Both the position numbers and the translations under genes were made by a program. From JARRKC01 sp963723965 (GTDB taxonomy: Bacteria > Acidobacteriota > UBA6911 > RPQK01 > JAPXNP01), in contig CAVRSV010000012.1 of NCBI GenBank assembly GCA_963723965.1, positions 124,001 to 188,000 of the forward strand: DNA of 64,000 bases, given 5' to 3'. Below the pieces are notes generated by a model. That model ran no database searches. It was not told where the DNA came from and was given only the letters and a program-made list of their open reading frames with translations. Position 1 is the first letter of the stretch, and each line of letters starts with the position of its first letter. Shown here piece after piece: positions 44,162-52,297 of this stretch.

Positions 44162-44388
44162 GGCTCACGCGTCAGCGACTTGAGTTCGTCCCAACTCATA
44201 TTGACGGGCAGCGGCGCCTCGTCCATGGCACGAAGACACTGGCTTCTGCTCATCCCGCGTCCGGGTTCCGGTCGTTCGAGACGAACCAGAAGAATGCGTC
44301 CGTCCCCCTGCCTCTGGATGTCGTAGACATCGCCCGGTCGCGCGCCGGGGATTACGACGCGTCTCTTGGCATCGACCTTCGAGGTCAT
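44158..44388 (-). CDS. AbrB-like antitoxin
   Basis: A 76-residue antitoxin. The N-terminal half (TSKVDAKRRVVIPGARPGDV followed by YDIQRQGDGRILLVRLERP) is a SpoVT/AbrB swapped-hairpin DNA-binding fold. The C-terminal tail (MDEAPLPVNMSWDELKSLT) would bind the PIN toxin. The start codon ATG 44388 abuts a perfect palindrome and a well-formed promoter, and no ribosome site is present. Confidence 0.85.
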   Translation of the reverse strand: MTSKVDAKRRVVIPGARPGDVYDIQRQGDGRILLVRLERPEPGRGMSRSQCLRAMDEAPLPVNMSWDELKSLTREP

Positions 44389-44424
44389 GGTGGGATTATC
44401 CCACCAATTCTGGCAATCGGTCAA
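44388..44424 (-). promoter_or_regulatory. leaderless promoter with palindromic operator of antitoxin gene
   Basis: On the minus strand TTGACC (44419-44424), an 18-nt spacer and GATAAT (44395-44400) are close to consensus. The -10 sits inside a perfect palindrome, TGGTGGGAT-T-ATCCCACCA (44388-44406), which also touches the start codon. The distance from -10 to ATG is 6 nt, so transcription should begin at or next to the A of the ATG. Confidence 0.7.
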
Positions 44425-44506
44425 TTTCTGAGTATTCCGCTCCTGACCGCACGTTTGATTCCTCAAGTCACGCTTTCCCTTGACATCACGACCACTGCCC
44501 TCCGGG

Positions 44507-45667
44507 CTAGTTCTCCGGGCCAAGATGTCGACCCGGGCTCGAGAGAAAGCGATCCCGGTCGTATGGCAGATCATCGTGCTCGGGGAGGGGCGAACCCGGC
44601 CAGTCTCTTGCCCACCTCTTCCGATCCTGCTCGCTCGCGTAGTAGCGCAACCAGGTCTCCGTATCCTCTTCACTACCGCTTCCTATCACGTCGATGTTCC
44701 AGGAGAATCCCGGCACCGAGCAGATCATCGCGTCCTCCCGGAGCGCATCGCTCCACAGGTGGGTGTAAAGCTCCCGGTCGCTCAGATGATCCGTCGAAGT
44801 GATGTACACCTGAAGTCTCTCCAGCACGCGCACGACTTCCCACAATTTTGCGCTGACCTGCTCGTCGGTGAGCCCCTCGGGCGGCGGCATCTCGACGCCT
44901 TCCTGAATCAGGCGGTCCATGCAAGTCTCGCCGCCCACCTGCGTGAACCGGTCCAGCTGTCGGAAATACTCTTCCAGTTCCTCATCTTCCTCATCCGACG
45001 CGGCCTCCGGCGGCCCATCGCAATCCACGTCCTCTTTGTAGCGTGCATCGCGGCTCGACTCGTCCGACGGAAAAGATGACTCTTCCCCGGTCCCGTCGTT
45101 CCCGTCGTCCCACAGGCCCGGACAGAGCTCACGGGCAGGTCTTCGTCCCATATCCGTGGCGGACGGAAAAGCCGCCAAATCGATCGGCATATCCATGACC
45201 GCGGTCCGGGAGTAGCCCACGACCTTCAAGTTGACCACGGCTTTTGACGAGCCGTGCGTGAAGGTGAGACGAAACCGGTCCTTTCTTTCCAGAACCTCGT
45301 CCAGGCGCGGGTCTTTCCGCCGTTCGCGGATCTCCTCGATGCGCTTTTTCAGCCTGCGAGTGGAAGCGGAGAAGCGACCCGGCTGCTGGACCTCGGGAAA
45401 CCAGACCAGGCGTATGAACTGCTCGAGTTGCCGGGAGAGGACCTCACCATGAGCCTCCAGGCACAACCAGGCTTCCGGCCAGCCTTCGATTTCTGCCATC
45501 AGAAGGAAGGCCATGGGGTGTTCTCGCCCGGCGGTATTCACACAGTCGGCATCGTCTCTTCGATCGCTGCACCGGCTGACATGGGCACCAATTCGAGACG
45601 CATCGTATGAGCCCATGCAGAAGGTGCAGAATCCCTTTGCCGTTGCATTCGTGTTTGACTGCTTCAT
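44507..45667 (-). CDS. zinc-finger protein with pRiA4b ORF-3-like features
   Basis: A 386-residue protein. The N-terminus has a zinc-finger-like CTFCMGSYDASRIGAHVSRC (C2-x13-HC type). The next part (IEGWPEAWLCLEAHGEV, LEQFIRLVWF, DEVLERKDRFRLTFTHGSSK) resembles the pRiA4b ORF-3/IS1096-passenger-like fold found beside mobile elements, but it is diverged. The centre is very acidic (EEDEELEEYFRQL); the C-terminal third is not recognised. GGAGGAATC precedes the ATG. It is the last gene of a three-gene run with 45680-46429 and 46422-46924. Confidence 0.5.
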   Translation of the reverse strand: MKQSNTNATAKGFCTFCMGSYDASRIGAHVSRCSDRRDDADCVNTAGREHPMAFLLMAEIEGWPEAWLCLEAHGEVLSRQLEQFIRLVWFPEVQQPGRFSASTRRLKKRIEEIRERRKDPRLDEVLERKDRFRLTFTHGSSKAVVNLKVVGYSRTAVMDMPIDLAAFPSATDMGRRPARELCPGLWDDGNDGTGEESSFPSDESSRDARYKEDVDCDGPPEAASDEEDEELEEYFRQLDRFTQVGGETCMDRLIQEGVEMPPPEGLTDEQVSAKLWEVVRVLERLQVYITSTDHLSDRELYTHLWSDALREDAMICSVPGFSWNIDVIGSGSEEDTETWLRYYASEQDRKRWARDWPGSPLPEHDDLPYDRDRFLSSPGRHLGPEN

Positions 45668-45679
45668 GGTCGATTCCTC

Positions 45680-46429
45680 CTATGCCGGATTCGCCAACAG
45701 GAGAAACTGGTCTTCGACCTCTCTGCGCAGACGATCCAGCTGCAGCAGCATTTCGAGAGTGCCTGCATCCCTCTCGGGAAAGGCATTTCGAAGTGTCAGC
45801 CAGGCTTCGATGGAACGTTGAATTCCCTTCCAGGCGACCTGGGCCGAGAGGCGGCCGTCCTCCGAACTGTGAGGATCCGGTCGCCCGTCCCGCTGCGGCG
45901 CGATCCCCGAGAGGGCGCGAAAGATCTTGCTGCAGATCAGGAAGCGGAAGTGAAGGACCGTTTCCACCGCTTCTCGACATTGTTCGAGGTCCTCCAACGT
46001 GAGCCCCTGAATGGGTGTGACTCCGAGTTCAACCTTGTGCTGAACGGCTTGGGCCGCCGAAACCACGGCATGCTGCACAGGTTCCAGTCTGGAAGCCGTG
46101 CCGAAGGCATACTGCTCGGCCTGCTGAACCAGCGGATGCGACCGGATGCCTTCGAACGGGTCCGGCTCGTCCTGGGATTCGACGTCTGGAGCCTCCGGAT
46201 CGAGTCCGGACTCTTCCATTGCTTCCGTGAGGAGATTCCGAGCGATGTCCAGACCTGTTCCGACACTCTCGAAGAGATCCTCGCCCGAGTCGCCCTGTTC
46301 CTGCTTCACGGCGAAGACGAGGCATTTCTCCTGCTTGTCGCACCGTTCGCACCACCGGTCGCAGTAGTTGTAAACACCGGGAATGTGGTTGGGGTCTCTG
46401 GCCAGTTCGAGAAACCGTTCCTCATCCAT
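45680..46429 (-). CDS. cysteine-cluster protein of unknown function
   Basis: A 249-residue protein starting with MDEERFLELARDPNHIPGVY and then NYCDRWCERCDKQEKCLVF, a C-x3-C-x2-C-x5-C cluster likely to bind metal. The remainder is helical (LTLEDLEQCREAVETVLHFR). This N-terminal signature occurs in uncharacterised bacterial proteins; its role is unknown. It ends 12 nt before the zinc-finger gene and its start is overlapped by the upstream gene's stop, so the three are probably one transcript. Confidence 0.65.
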   Translation of the reverse strand: MDEERFLELARDPNHIPGVYNYCDRWCERCDKQEKCLVFAVKQEQGDSGEDLFESVGTGLDIARNLLTEAMEESGLDPEAPDVESQDEPDPFEGIRSHPLVQQAEQYAFGTASRLEPVQHAVVSAAQAVQHKVELGVTPIQGLTLEDLEQCREAVETVLHFRFLICSKIFRALSGIAPQRDGRPDPHSSEDGRLSAQVAWKGIQRSIEAWLTLRNAFPERDAGTLEMLLQLDRLRREVEDQFLLLANPA

Positions 46430-46924
46430 TCTGTCCCTTGCCTTTCCGGATCGCCTCCGATCCTGTTTCATCCTGAGTACTTGGGTTACCGCGAATGAAC
46501 GTAGCGCTGCTTTTCTCTCTCACTGACCTATTAACGTTCGAGGATCGGAAAACTGCGAAAACCGGCGGAACGGCGTTGCTGATCTTCGCCTTCCCGGATT
46601 CGGCGGCTCCCTCGAGCATCATGGAAAGGAAGGCATGCTCCTCGCCGGCCGCAGTGTCCGTATTGTTGATCGCCCGGCGAATCACCGATCGAACCTGCTC
46701 CTCGATGGTGACACCCTCGGCACGCTTCTCACATGCGCTATCTGAAAGGCGGATGTTGGCCCCGCGACCGAAGCCTGTCGAGCCAACCTGTCCCTCCACC
46801 CGAAGGATGACGATCGCGTGTGATTCGGCGATCAGTGTTCCAGACCCGGAAAATCGCGAATCAGAGCAGCTCGTGCGGTGGATGTGCAGAGCATGAACGC
46901 CACGACCATCGCGGCTCTCTTCAT
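46422..46924 (-). pseudogene. secreted protein gene with apparent frameshift after signal peptide
   Basis: A signal peptide (KRAAMVVAFMLCTSTARAA) begins at ATG 46924 and its frame ends at TGA after about 30 codons. The adjacent frame is open from the same point to 46422: GTLIAESHAIVILRVEGQVG, STGFGRGANIRLSDSACEKR, VTIEEQVRSVIRRAINNTDT and a tail. A one-base shift near 46840-46870 would join the two. Without a shift, an ATG at 46799 would give a leaderless 125-residue cytoplasmic protein. The stop overlaps the next gene. Function unknown. Confidence 0.5.
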
Positions 46925-46950
46925 TTCGTTCTCTCTCAGTTCGAATCGAA

Positions 46951-47020
46951 TAGGTGCCAGACCGGCCTCAGAATCCTTTATTGGAAGGTACTTACAATTG
47001 AATTGCGTGCGTGTCACCTA
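46951..47020 (+). repeat. 70-bp inverted-repeat element, copy 3
   Basis: TAGGTGCCAGACCGGC at one end and GCGTGCGTGTCACCTA at the other, flanked by GAA and TTTCGGG. It lies 13 nt before the stop codon of the TPR-like gene, comparable to copy 2's position beside the metallohydrolase stop. Confidence 0.85.
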
Positions 47021-47033
47021 TTTCGGGAACCTC

Positions 47034-48029
47034 TCAATCCGGTGGATGGTCTTCAAGGAACTCTTCCAGCCCGGCGAGGGAGCCGTTGTGGGTGGCCCGG
47101 TAGAGGACCTCGAGCTGGCTCCGACAGTGCTTTTGCATGGTCGTCCCTTCGAGCAGGGTGCACCTGGCAAGGGCCTCCATGGCAGGTGTGAATTCTTCGA
47201 GCCGCCAGTGGGCCATGCCGATGAAGAAGTAGGCCTCGGCCCTGCGTTCCCTGTCGCCGACGGACAACTGGAGAAGCTTTCCGTAAGCAGCCAGGGCGGT
47301 CTTCCAGTCTTCGCGTTCGTAGGCCGCCTTCCCGATGATGGAGTGGGCATCAATTCTCCGGTCCGCGACGTACTGGCTCCACGCCTCTTCGGACATCCCC
47401 TCAGGTCGCTCCACGGTCTCCAGCGCGTCGATGACCTTCCTGGCGTAAGAATCGGCCTGAGCCCACTCTTTGTTCTCAACGTAGTAGCCGGCAATCACAG
47501 GGTAGAAGGAGTAACAGTCTGCAGGACTTGCCTCGGCACAGAATTTCTCGCCATACTCCACGGTCTTGGGAAGATCTGAGAGCTGCCGATAGGAATAGGC
47601 CAGGATTTTCAACAAATCCGCAGTCTCAGGGGCCGCCTGATAGACCTTCTCACCGTATCGGGTGGCCTTTGCCCACTGCTGCGAGTTGAAGGCCCAGTAG
47701 GTCGTCAGTTTGAGCATTTCGACCTGCTCGCCGTCGATCCCGCCCAGGAACTTCTCTCCGATTTCCACCGCCTCCTTATAGTTCCCCTCGCCGGCCTGGG
47801 CCTGAGCCCATTCATTGACTTTGGGGGCGACGTATTCCCGCAAGGTGGAATCGGGATGTGTTTTGTACCATTCGATCAGCGCGTCGGGGCCCGCCTCGAC
47901 GGCTCTGAGGTACTCGTCGTATTCCGGAGCGGTGTAACCCTGGCCGAGACCGACACCTGTTGTCGCCAGAACCAGGACCACTTGCAGGCACGCACGGTTG
48001 AATAGACGGAAGAACGGTTGCCTGAACAT
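47034..48029 (-). CDS. secreted TPR-like repeat protein, intact copy
   Basis: A 331-residue protein with a signal peptide (ACLQVVLVLATTGVGLGQG) followed by helical repeats of TPR type: NYKEAVEIGEKFLGG, NSQQWAKATRYGEKVYQAAP, SYRQLSDLPKTVEYGEKF, NKEWAQADSYARKVIDA and REDWKTALAAYGKLLQ. Periplasmic protein-protein scaffolds of this kind are common; the partner is unknown. GGAGGAGGCG precedes the ATG at 48029. The gene straddles the left end of the tandem duplication (47300), so its C-terminal ~89 residues are single-copy. Confidence 0.75.
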   Translation of the reverse strand: MFRQPFFRLFNRACLQVVLVLATTGVGLGQGYTAPEYDEYLRAVEAGPDALIEWYKTHPDSTLREYVAPKVNEWAQAQAGEGNYKEAVEIGEKFLGGIDGEQVEMLKLTTYWAFNSQQWAKATRYGEKVYQAAPETADLLKILAYSYRQLSDLPKTVEYGEKFCAEASPADCYSFYPVIAGYYVENKEWAQADSYARKVIDALETVERPEGMSEEAWSQYVADRRIDAHSIIGKAAYEREDWKTALAAYGKLLQLSVGDRERRAEAYFFIGMAHWRLEEFTPAMEALARCTLLEGTTMQKHCRSQLEVLYRATHNGSLAGLEEFLEDHPPD

Positions 48030-48572
48030 GGTCGCCTCCTCCATCCGATGGCTTCCCGGAACGAACGGCGGGATGTCCGGTACTCGTTTGCGGTCAGCGA
48101 GCAACCAGCCCTCCCCCGACGAACCAGGAAGAATTTGAAGTGACAGCTCACGATTTGCTCGTGTGTTCACCGACAACGATAATCCCAGCTGATCGAAATG
48201 CAAAGCCTTTGCCGCATTTCGTTCGCACTTCGCACTTTCTTCACGAGATCACGAGAACGGGGAACTCGGAAAGTGGACGTGTTGCCGAAAGCCTTCTGAC
48301 CCGGTCTCGGCTGTGCTGCCCGGTCGTCGAGACCTGCAGAACCGATTTCGCGCCAAGGTTGCAGAGTACGCAACGGGTTCTAAAACAAAGAGATCCTTTG
48401 CGTCTGTGCGCGAGACCCAGGCCCATGCGGATCCGCGGCCATTTGGGCGGCACACCCGCGAAGTGCGGAGTGTCTGTCCGCTGGCGTGCAAGCGACAGAA
48501 GTCAATGGGACAGGCATGGGACGGATGGGACTTCCCGCAGCGAGGGAACAGCGTCAATTGAAGTGCCCAGAA
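48030..48572. other. non-coding stretch upstream of TPR-like gene
   Basis: A 543-nt gap with no supported gene; repeated with small changes at 51009-51550. It contains a short heptamer pair (TTCGCACTTCGCAC) near 48227 and a run rich in GCG/AAAG (GCAGAGTACGCAACGGGT). Long open frames across it lack ribosome sites and codon bias. Confidence 0.5.
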
Positions 48573-48956
48573 TCAGGCGTCCAGGCGGAGCTCGGGAACC
48601 CGCTCGAAATGGCTGCGATTGCGGGTCAGAAGAACTGCATTTCGTGAAACACAGATGCCGGCGATCAAATAGTCGGCCATCGCCAGACCTCGACCCTCAG
48701 CTTCGAGGCTTGCGCGGATCTCGGCAGCCCGATGCGCAGCGTCCGCGTCCAGGGGGAGGATCACAAGTGGAGCGAGCAGCCTGGTGACCTTCTCAATCTG
48801 CGACGATGACCGGCTGCCGCTCAAAAGCTCGAAAACCGAGATCGCGGTCGTCGCCAATTGACCGGTCGCCAACTCGCGATCGATCCTCTCCCGAGCGGGT
48901 CGGCGCCCGCGCAACGCATCTATCAGGATGTCCGAATCGGCGACGATCATCGCCAC
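48573..48956 (-). CDS. vapC: VapC-type PIN-domain toxin, unit 1 (separate ORF)
   Basis: A 127-residue PIN-domain toxin: MIVADSDILIDALRGRRP, ISVFELLSGSRSSSQI, the AEIRASLEAEGRGLAMADYL acidic pair and LLTRNRSHFERVPEL. Start is ATG 48956 or 48950. It overlaps the antitoxin stop by 10 nt in a different frame, the normal VapBC arrangement. The same toxin is fused to its antitoxin in unit 2. Confidence 0.9.
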   Translation of the reverse strand: MAMIVADSDILIDALRGRRPARERIDRELATGQLATTAISVFELLSGSRSSSQIEKVTRLLAPLVILPLDADAAHRAAEIRASLEAEGRGLAMADYLIAGICVSRNAVLLTRNRSHFERVPELRLDA

Positions 48957-49186
48957 GTCCCCCTGGAGCGCCGGACCGAAGCGTCGAGCTCATCGGCCTC
49001 CTTCTCGTTTAGTGAACCCAGCACCGAACGGGCCGCATCCAGCCGCTCCCGGCGGTGGGACTCTTCATCCAGGTAGCGTTCGACAGCCTCTCGAACCAAA
49101 TGGGAGAAGCCCTTTTCACCCCTCTCGGCGGCGATCTCCAGCAATTTCGCACGCTGCTTGTCGGTGAGTTCGATCGTCGTTCTCAT
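48947..49186 (-). CDS. vapB: ribbon-helix-helix antitoxin, unit 1
   Basis: A 79-residue antitoxin with an N-terminal RHH motif (RTTIELTDKQRAKLLEIAAE) and a C-terminal acidic helix (VLGSLNEKEADELDASV) that should bind the toxin, ending RSRGTWR. The ATG at 49186 has no ribosome site; a TTGACA-N17-CAATCT pair ends 6 nt upstream. It sits immediately after a perfect 14-bp-arm palindrome. Confidence 0.88.
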   Translation of the reverse strand: MRTTIELTDKQRAKLLEIAAERGEKGFSHLVREAVERYLDEESHRRERLDAARSVLGSLNEKEADELDASVRRSRGTWR

Positions 49187-49192
49187 GAATCC

Positions 49193-49223
49193 AGATTGAC
49201 ATGCATGTGCATGCATGTCAATC
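49193..49223 (-). promoter_or_regulatory. VapBC operator/promoter, unit 1
   Basis: A perfect inverted repeat with 14-nt arms (GATTGACATGCATG and its complement, 2-nt centre TG) spans 49194-49223. Read on the minus strand it contains TTGACA (49216-49221), 17 nt, then CAATCT (49193-49198), ending 6 nt before the ATG. The palindrome therefore covers the whole core promoter, which fits antitoxin autoregulation. Confidence 0.65.
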
Positions 49224-49323
49224 CAACGACCCGGACAGTCACTCCCTCCGCGCCGGATCTGCAGGTCCGCCCCTATTCCCTTCCCTGGCTCGAGCCGGGT
49301 CCGATGCTCTGTCGAAGCGTCAT

Positions 49324-50052
49324 CTAGTCACCGGCAGCAGCGTCGGCCGGCGGATTGACTCTCCGCCCCCAGATCCGGACCTGGTCGAACTGACCCGTGT
49401 CGTCGAAGGTGCCGACCCCGATCCGGCCGAGGGTGAGCGTCCGATCCCGGGCCGTGAGAATCGGTGTGGTCATGTCGTCGAAGAAGACTTCGATGTCGCC
49501 TGACTCGCTCCGCCGGACGACGCGGACGAGGTGGAAGACACCATCCCCCCAGGCCGTTCGCTCCGTCCGCGTGAGGGCGATCGAGGCCCGGTCGGCGTCG
49601 TTGACCAGGAAGATGGAATTGTGATGAGGATCGGCCTTCGTGGCGATGTGGGCGTAGTAGAACTTCGCCGGACTCTGCCAGCCGAAGAACACGCACATGT
49701 CCCGTCCGTCATACTCCTTGGTCGTCGAGGCCAGTCGGGCTTCGAAAACGAAGTCCGAAACCCAGAGGTCGCGAATGAGCGCCATGTTCACGGGCGAGCG
49801 AAAGGGAGGCACGTAGTTGCTCTGAGTGAAGAGCGAAAGGACGCTCTCGGCACCTGCCTGGTCTATCCTCCAAGCCGACGGATCGGTGAACTCCCAGCGG
49901 ACGAGGCCCTCGTCGAAGTCATCCTGGAACACCAGCGGGAGTCCGTCCCTTTCCGCGGGTACCTGCGCGACCCGGGGGCCCACCGCGAGCGCCACCAGGC
50001 AAATCCAGCCTGCGATCAGAGCCACCGCCCTCCAGACGCTCTTTCGTCCCAT
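49324..50052 (-). CDS. secreted LamG/DUF1080-like domain protein, intact copy
   Basis: A 242-residue exported protein (signal VALIAGWICLVALAVGPRVA). The mature part is a concanavalin-like jellyroll: LVFQDDFDEGLVRWEFTDPS, WVSDFVFEARLAST, MCVFFGWQSPAKFYYAHIAT, DIEVFFDDMTTPILTARD and FDQVRIWGR. Such domains bind or hydrolyse carbohydrate, but no catalytic residues are identified. It is the last gene of unit 1 and would be transcribed away from the VapBC operator. Confidence 0.78.
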   Translation of the reverse strand: MGRKSVWRAVALIAGWICLVALAVGPRVAQVPAERDGLPLVFQDDFDEGLVRWEFTDPSAWRIDQAGAESVLSLFTQSNYVPPFRSPVNMALIRDLWVSDFVFEARLASTTKEYDGRDMCVFFGWQSPAKFYYAHIATKADPHHNSIFLVNDADRASIALTRTERTAWGDGVFHLVRVVRRSESGDIEVFFDDMTTPILTARDRTLTLGRIGVGTFDDTGQFDQVRIWGRRVNPPADAAAGD

Positions 50053-50225
50053 GCAGTCGATTCTCTCGCGCCAGGAACGGTAAAGACAACCCGGCTCGGG
50101 CTGGCGCCGTCAGCGAAGCCTGCAGTCCCCACCCAGCGCCCCTGTTCGCGTGATAGGCGGACTTCGCTGGACCCAGGGGCCTTCCTGCCGGCCAATCACG
50201 CGCATTTCGTGATCTGCTTGATCCC

Positions 50226-51008
50226 CTACTCCCCCATTTCGCATGGTTCATCGTTGTTGTTTTGCCAACGAATCACGCTCTTCCAGTCTTCGCGTTCGTA
50301 GGCCGCCTTCCCGATGATGGAGTGGGCGTCGATTCTCCTGTCGGCGACGTACTGGCTCCACGCCTCTTCGGACATCCCCTCAGGTCGCTCCACGGTCTCC
50401 AACGAGTCGATGACCTTCCTGGCGTAAGAATCGGCTTGAGCCCACTCTTTGTTTTCAACGTAGTAGCCGGCAATCACAGGGTAGAAGGAGTAACAGTCTG
50501 CAGGACTTGCCTCGGCACAGAATTTCTCGCCATACTCCACGGTCTTGGGGAGATCTGAGAGCTGCCGATAGGAATAGGCCAGAATTTTCAACAAATCCGC
50601 AGTTTCAGGGGCCGCCTGATAGACCTTCTCACCGTATCGGGTGGCCTTTGCCCACTGCTGCGAGTTGAAGGCCCAGTAGGTCGTCAGTTTGAGCATTTCG
50701 ACCTGCTCGCCGTCGATCCCGCCCAGGAACTTCTCTCCGATTTCCACCGCCTCCTTATAGTTCCCCTCGCCGGCCTGGGCCTGAGCCCATTCATTGACTT
50801 TGGGGGCGACGTATTCCCGCAAGGTGGAATCGGGATGTGTTTTGTACCATTCGATCAGCGCGTCCGGGCCCGCCTCGACGGCTCTGAGGTACTCGTCGTA
50901 TTCCGGAGCGGTGTAACCCTGGCCGAGACCGACACCTGTTGTCGCCAGAACCAGGACCACTTGCAGGCACGCACGGTTGAATAGACGGAAGAACGGTTGC
51001 CTGAACAT
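50226..51008 (-). pseudogene. TPR-like gene, truncated copy created by duplication
   Basis: The first 243 or so residues match the intact gene (same signal peptide and repeats, with few substitutions such as A/S in KVIDALETVE). At REDWK the frame crosses the duplication junction (50279/50278) and adds 17 foreign residues ending DEPCEMGE. The last two repeats are missing. It may still be exported, but it is a by-product of the tandem duplication. Confidence 0.8.
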
Positions 51009-51550
51009 GGTCGCCTCCTCCATCCGATGGCTTCCCGGAACGAACGGCGGGATGTCCGGTACTCGTTTGCGGTGAGCGAGCAACCAGCCCTCCCCCGACG
51101 AACCAGGAAGAATTTGAAGTGACAGCTCACGATTTGCTCGTGTGTTCACCGACAACGATAATCCCAGCTGATCGAAATGCAAAGCCTTTGCCGCATTTCG
51201 TTCGCACTTCGCACTTTCTTCGCGAGAACACGAGAACGGGGAACCCGGAAAGTGGACGTGTTGCCGAAATCCTTCTGACCCGGTCTCGGCTGTGCTACCC
51301 GGTCGTCGAGACCTGCAGAACCGATTCCACGCGAAGGTTGCAGAGTACGCAAAGGGTTCTAAAACAAAGCGATCCTTTGCGTCTGTGCGCGAGACCCAGG
51401 ACCATGCGGATCCGCGGCCATTTGGGCGGCACACCCGCGAAGTGCGGATTGTCTGTCCGCTGGCGTGCAAGCGACAGAAGTCAATGGGACTGGCATGGGA
51501 CGATGGGACTTCCAGCAGCGAGGGAACAGCGTCAATTGAAGTGCCGAGAA

Positions 51551-52165
51551 TCAGGCGTCCAGGCGGAGCTCGGGGACCCGCTCGAAATGGCTGCGATTGC
51601 GGGTCAGAAGAACCGCATTTCGCGAAACACAGATGCCGGCGATCAAATAGTCGGCCATTGCCAGACCGCGACCCTCAGCTTCGAGGCTTGCGCGGATCTC
51701 GGCAGCCCGATGCGCGGCGTCCGCGTCCAGGGGGAGGATCACAAGTGGAGCGAGCAGCCTGGTGACCTTCTCAATCTGTGATGATGACCGGCTGCCGCTC
51801 AAAAGTTCGAAAACCGAGATCACCGTCGTCGCCAATTGACCGGTCTCCAACTCGCGATCGATCCTCTCCCGCGCGGGTCGGCGTCCGCGCAAGGCATCGA
51901 TCAGGACGTCCGAATCGGCGACGATCATCGCCAGCGTCTCCCGGGAGCGCCGAACCGAGATGTCAAGCTCATCGGCCTCTTTCTCGCTGAGAGAACCCAG
52001 AACGGAACGGGCCGCATCCAGTTGCTGCCGGCGGTGGGACTCCTCATCGAGGTAGCGCTCGACAGCCTCTCGAACCAAATGGGAGAAGCCCTTCTCACCC
52101 CGCTCGGCGGCGATCTCCAGCAATTTCGCACGTTGCTTGTCGGTAAGCTCGATCGTTGTTCTCAT
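51551..52165 (-). CDS. fused antitoxin-toxin (VapB-VapC) polypeptide, unit 2
   Basis: One open frame of 204 residues joins the RHH antitoxin (RTTIELTDKQRAKLLEIAAE, then SEKEADELDISVRRSRE) directly to the PIN toxin (LAMIVADSDVLIDALRGRRP ... LLTRNRSHFERVPEL). In unit 1 the same genes are two overlapping frames. Unit 2 has one extra G at 51934 (CGCCAGCGT versus CGCCACGT), removing the antitoxin stop. All PIN acidic residues and the RHH motif remain. Whether the fusion is self-inhibited, a repressor or inactive is unknown. Confidence 0.85.
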   Translation of the reverse strand: MRTTIELTDKQRAKLLEIAAERGEKGFSHLVREAVERYLDEESHRRQQLDAARSVLGSLSEKEADELDISVRRSRETLAMIVADSDVLIDALRGRRPARERIDRELETGQLATTVISVFELLSGSRSSSQIEKVTRLLAPLVILPLDADAAHRAAEIRASLEAEGRGLAMADYLIAGICVSRNAVLLTRNRSHFERVPELRLDA

Positions 52166-52171
52166 GAATCG

Positions 52172-52202
52172 AGATTGACATGCATGCACATGCATGTCAA
52201 TC
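52172..52202 (-). promoter_or_regulatory. VapBC operator/promoter, unit 2
   Basis: The palindrome of unit 1 is preserved (52173-52202) with only its 2-nt centre changed to CA. TTGACA (52195-52200), 17 nt and CAATCT (52172-52177) keep the 6-nt distance to the ATG at 52165. Confidence 0.65.
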
Positions 52203-52297
52203 CACGACGGAGCAGTCCCGCCCTCCGGTGCCGGATCTGCAGGTCCACCTCCATTCCCTTCCCCGGCTCGAGCCGGGCCCGATACTGTGTCCAAGCG

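Larger units (their letters stand above)
47300..50278. repeat. tandem duplication, unit 1
   Basis: A 2979-nt segment repeated head-to-tail by 50279-53267 with no sequence between. Unit 1 begins TCTTCCAGTCTTCGCG inside the TPR-like gene and ends TTGCCAACGAATCACGC. It contains most of the TPR gene, its upstream region, a VapBC pair and a secreted LamG-like gene. The two units differ by scattered substitutions and small indels. Confidence 0.92.

Noticed and set aside
48140..48787. Plus-strand open frames over the region between VapC and the TPR-like gene
   Set aside because: Low-complexity, Arg-rich translations without ribosome sites, not preserved in length between the two duplicated units.
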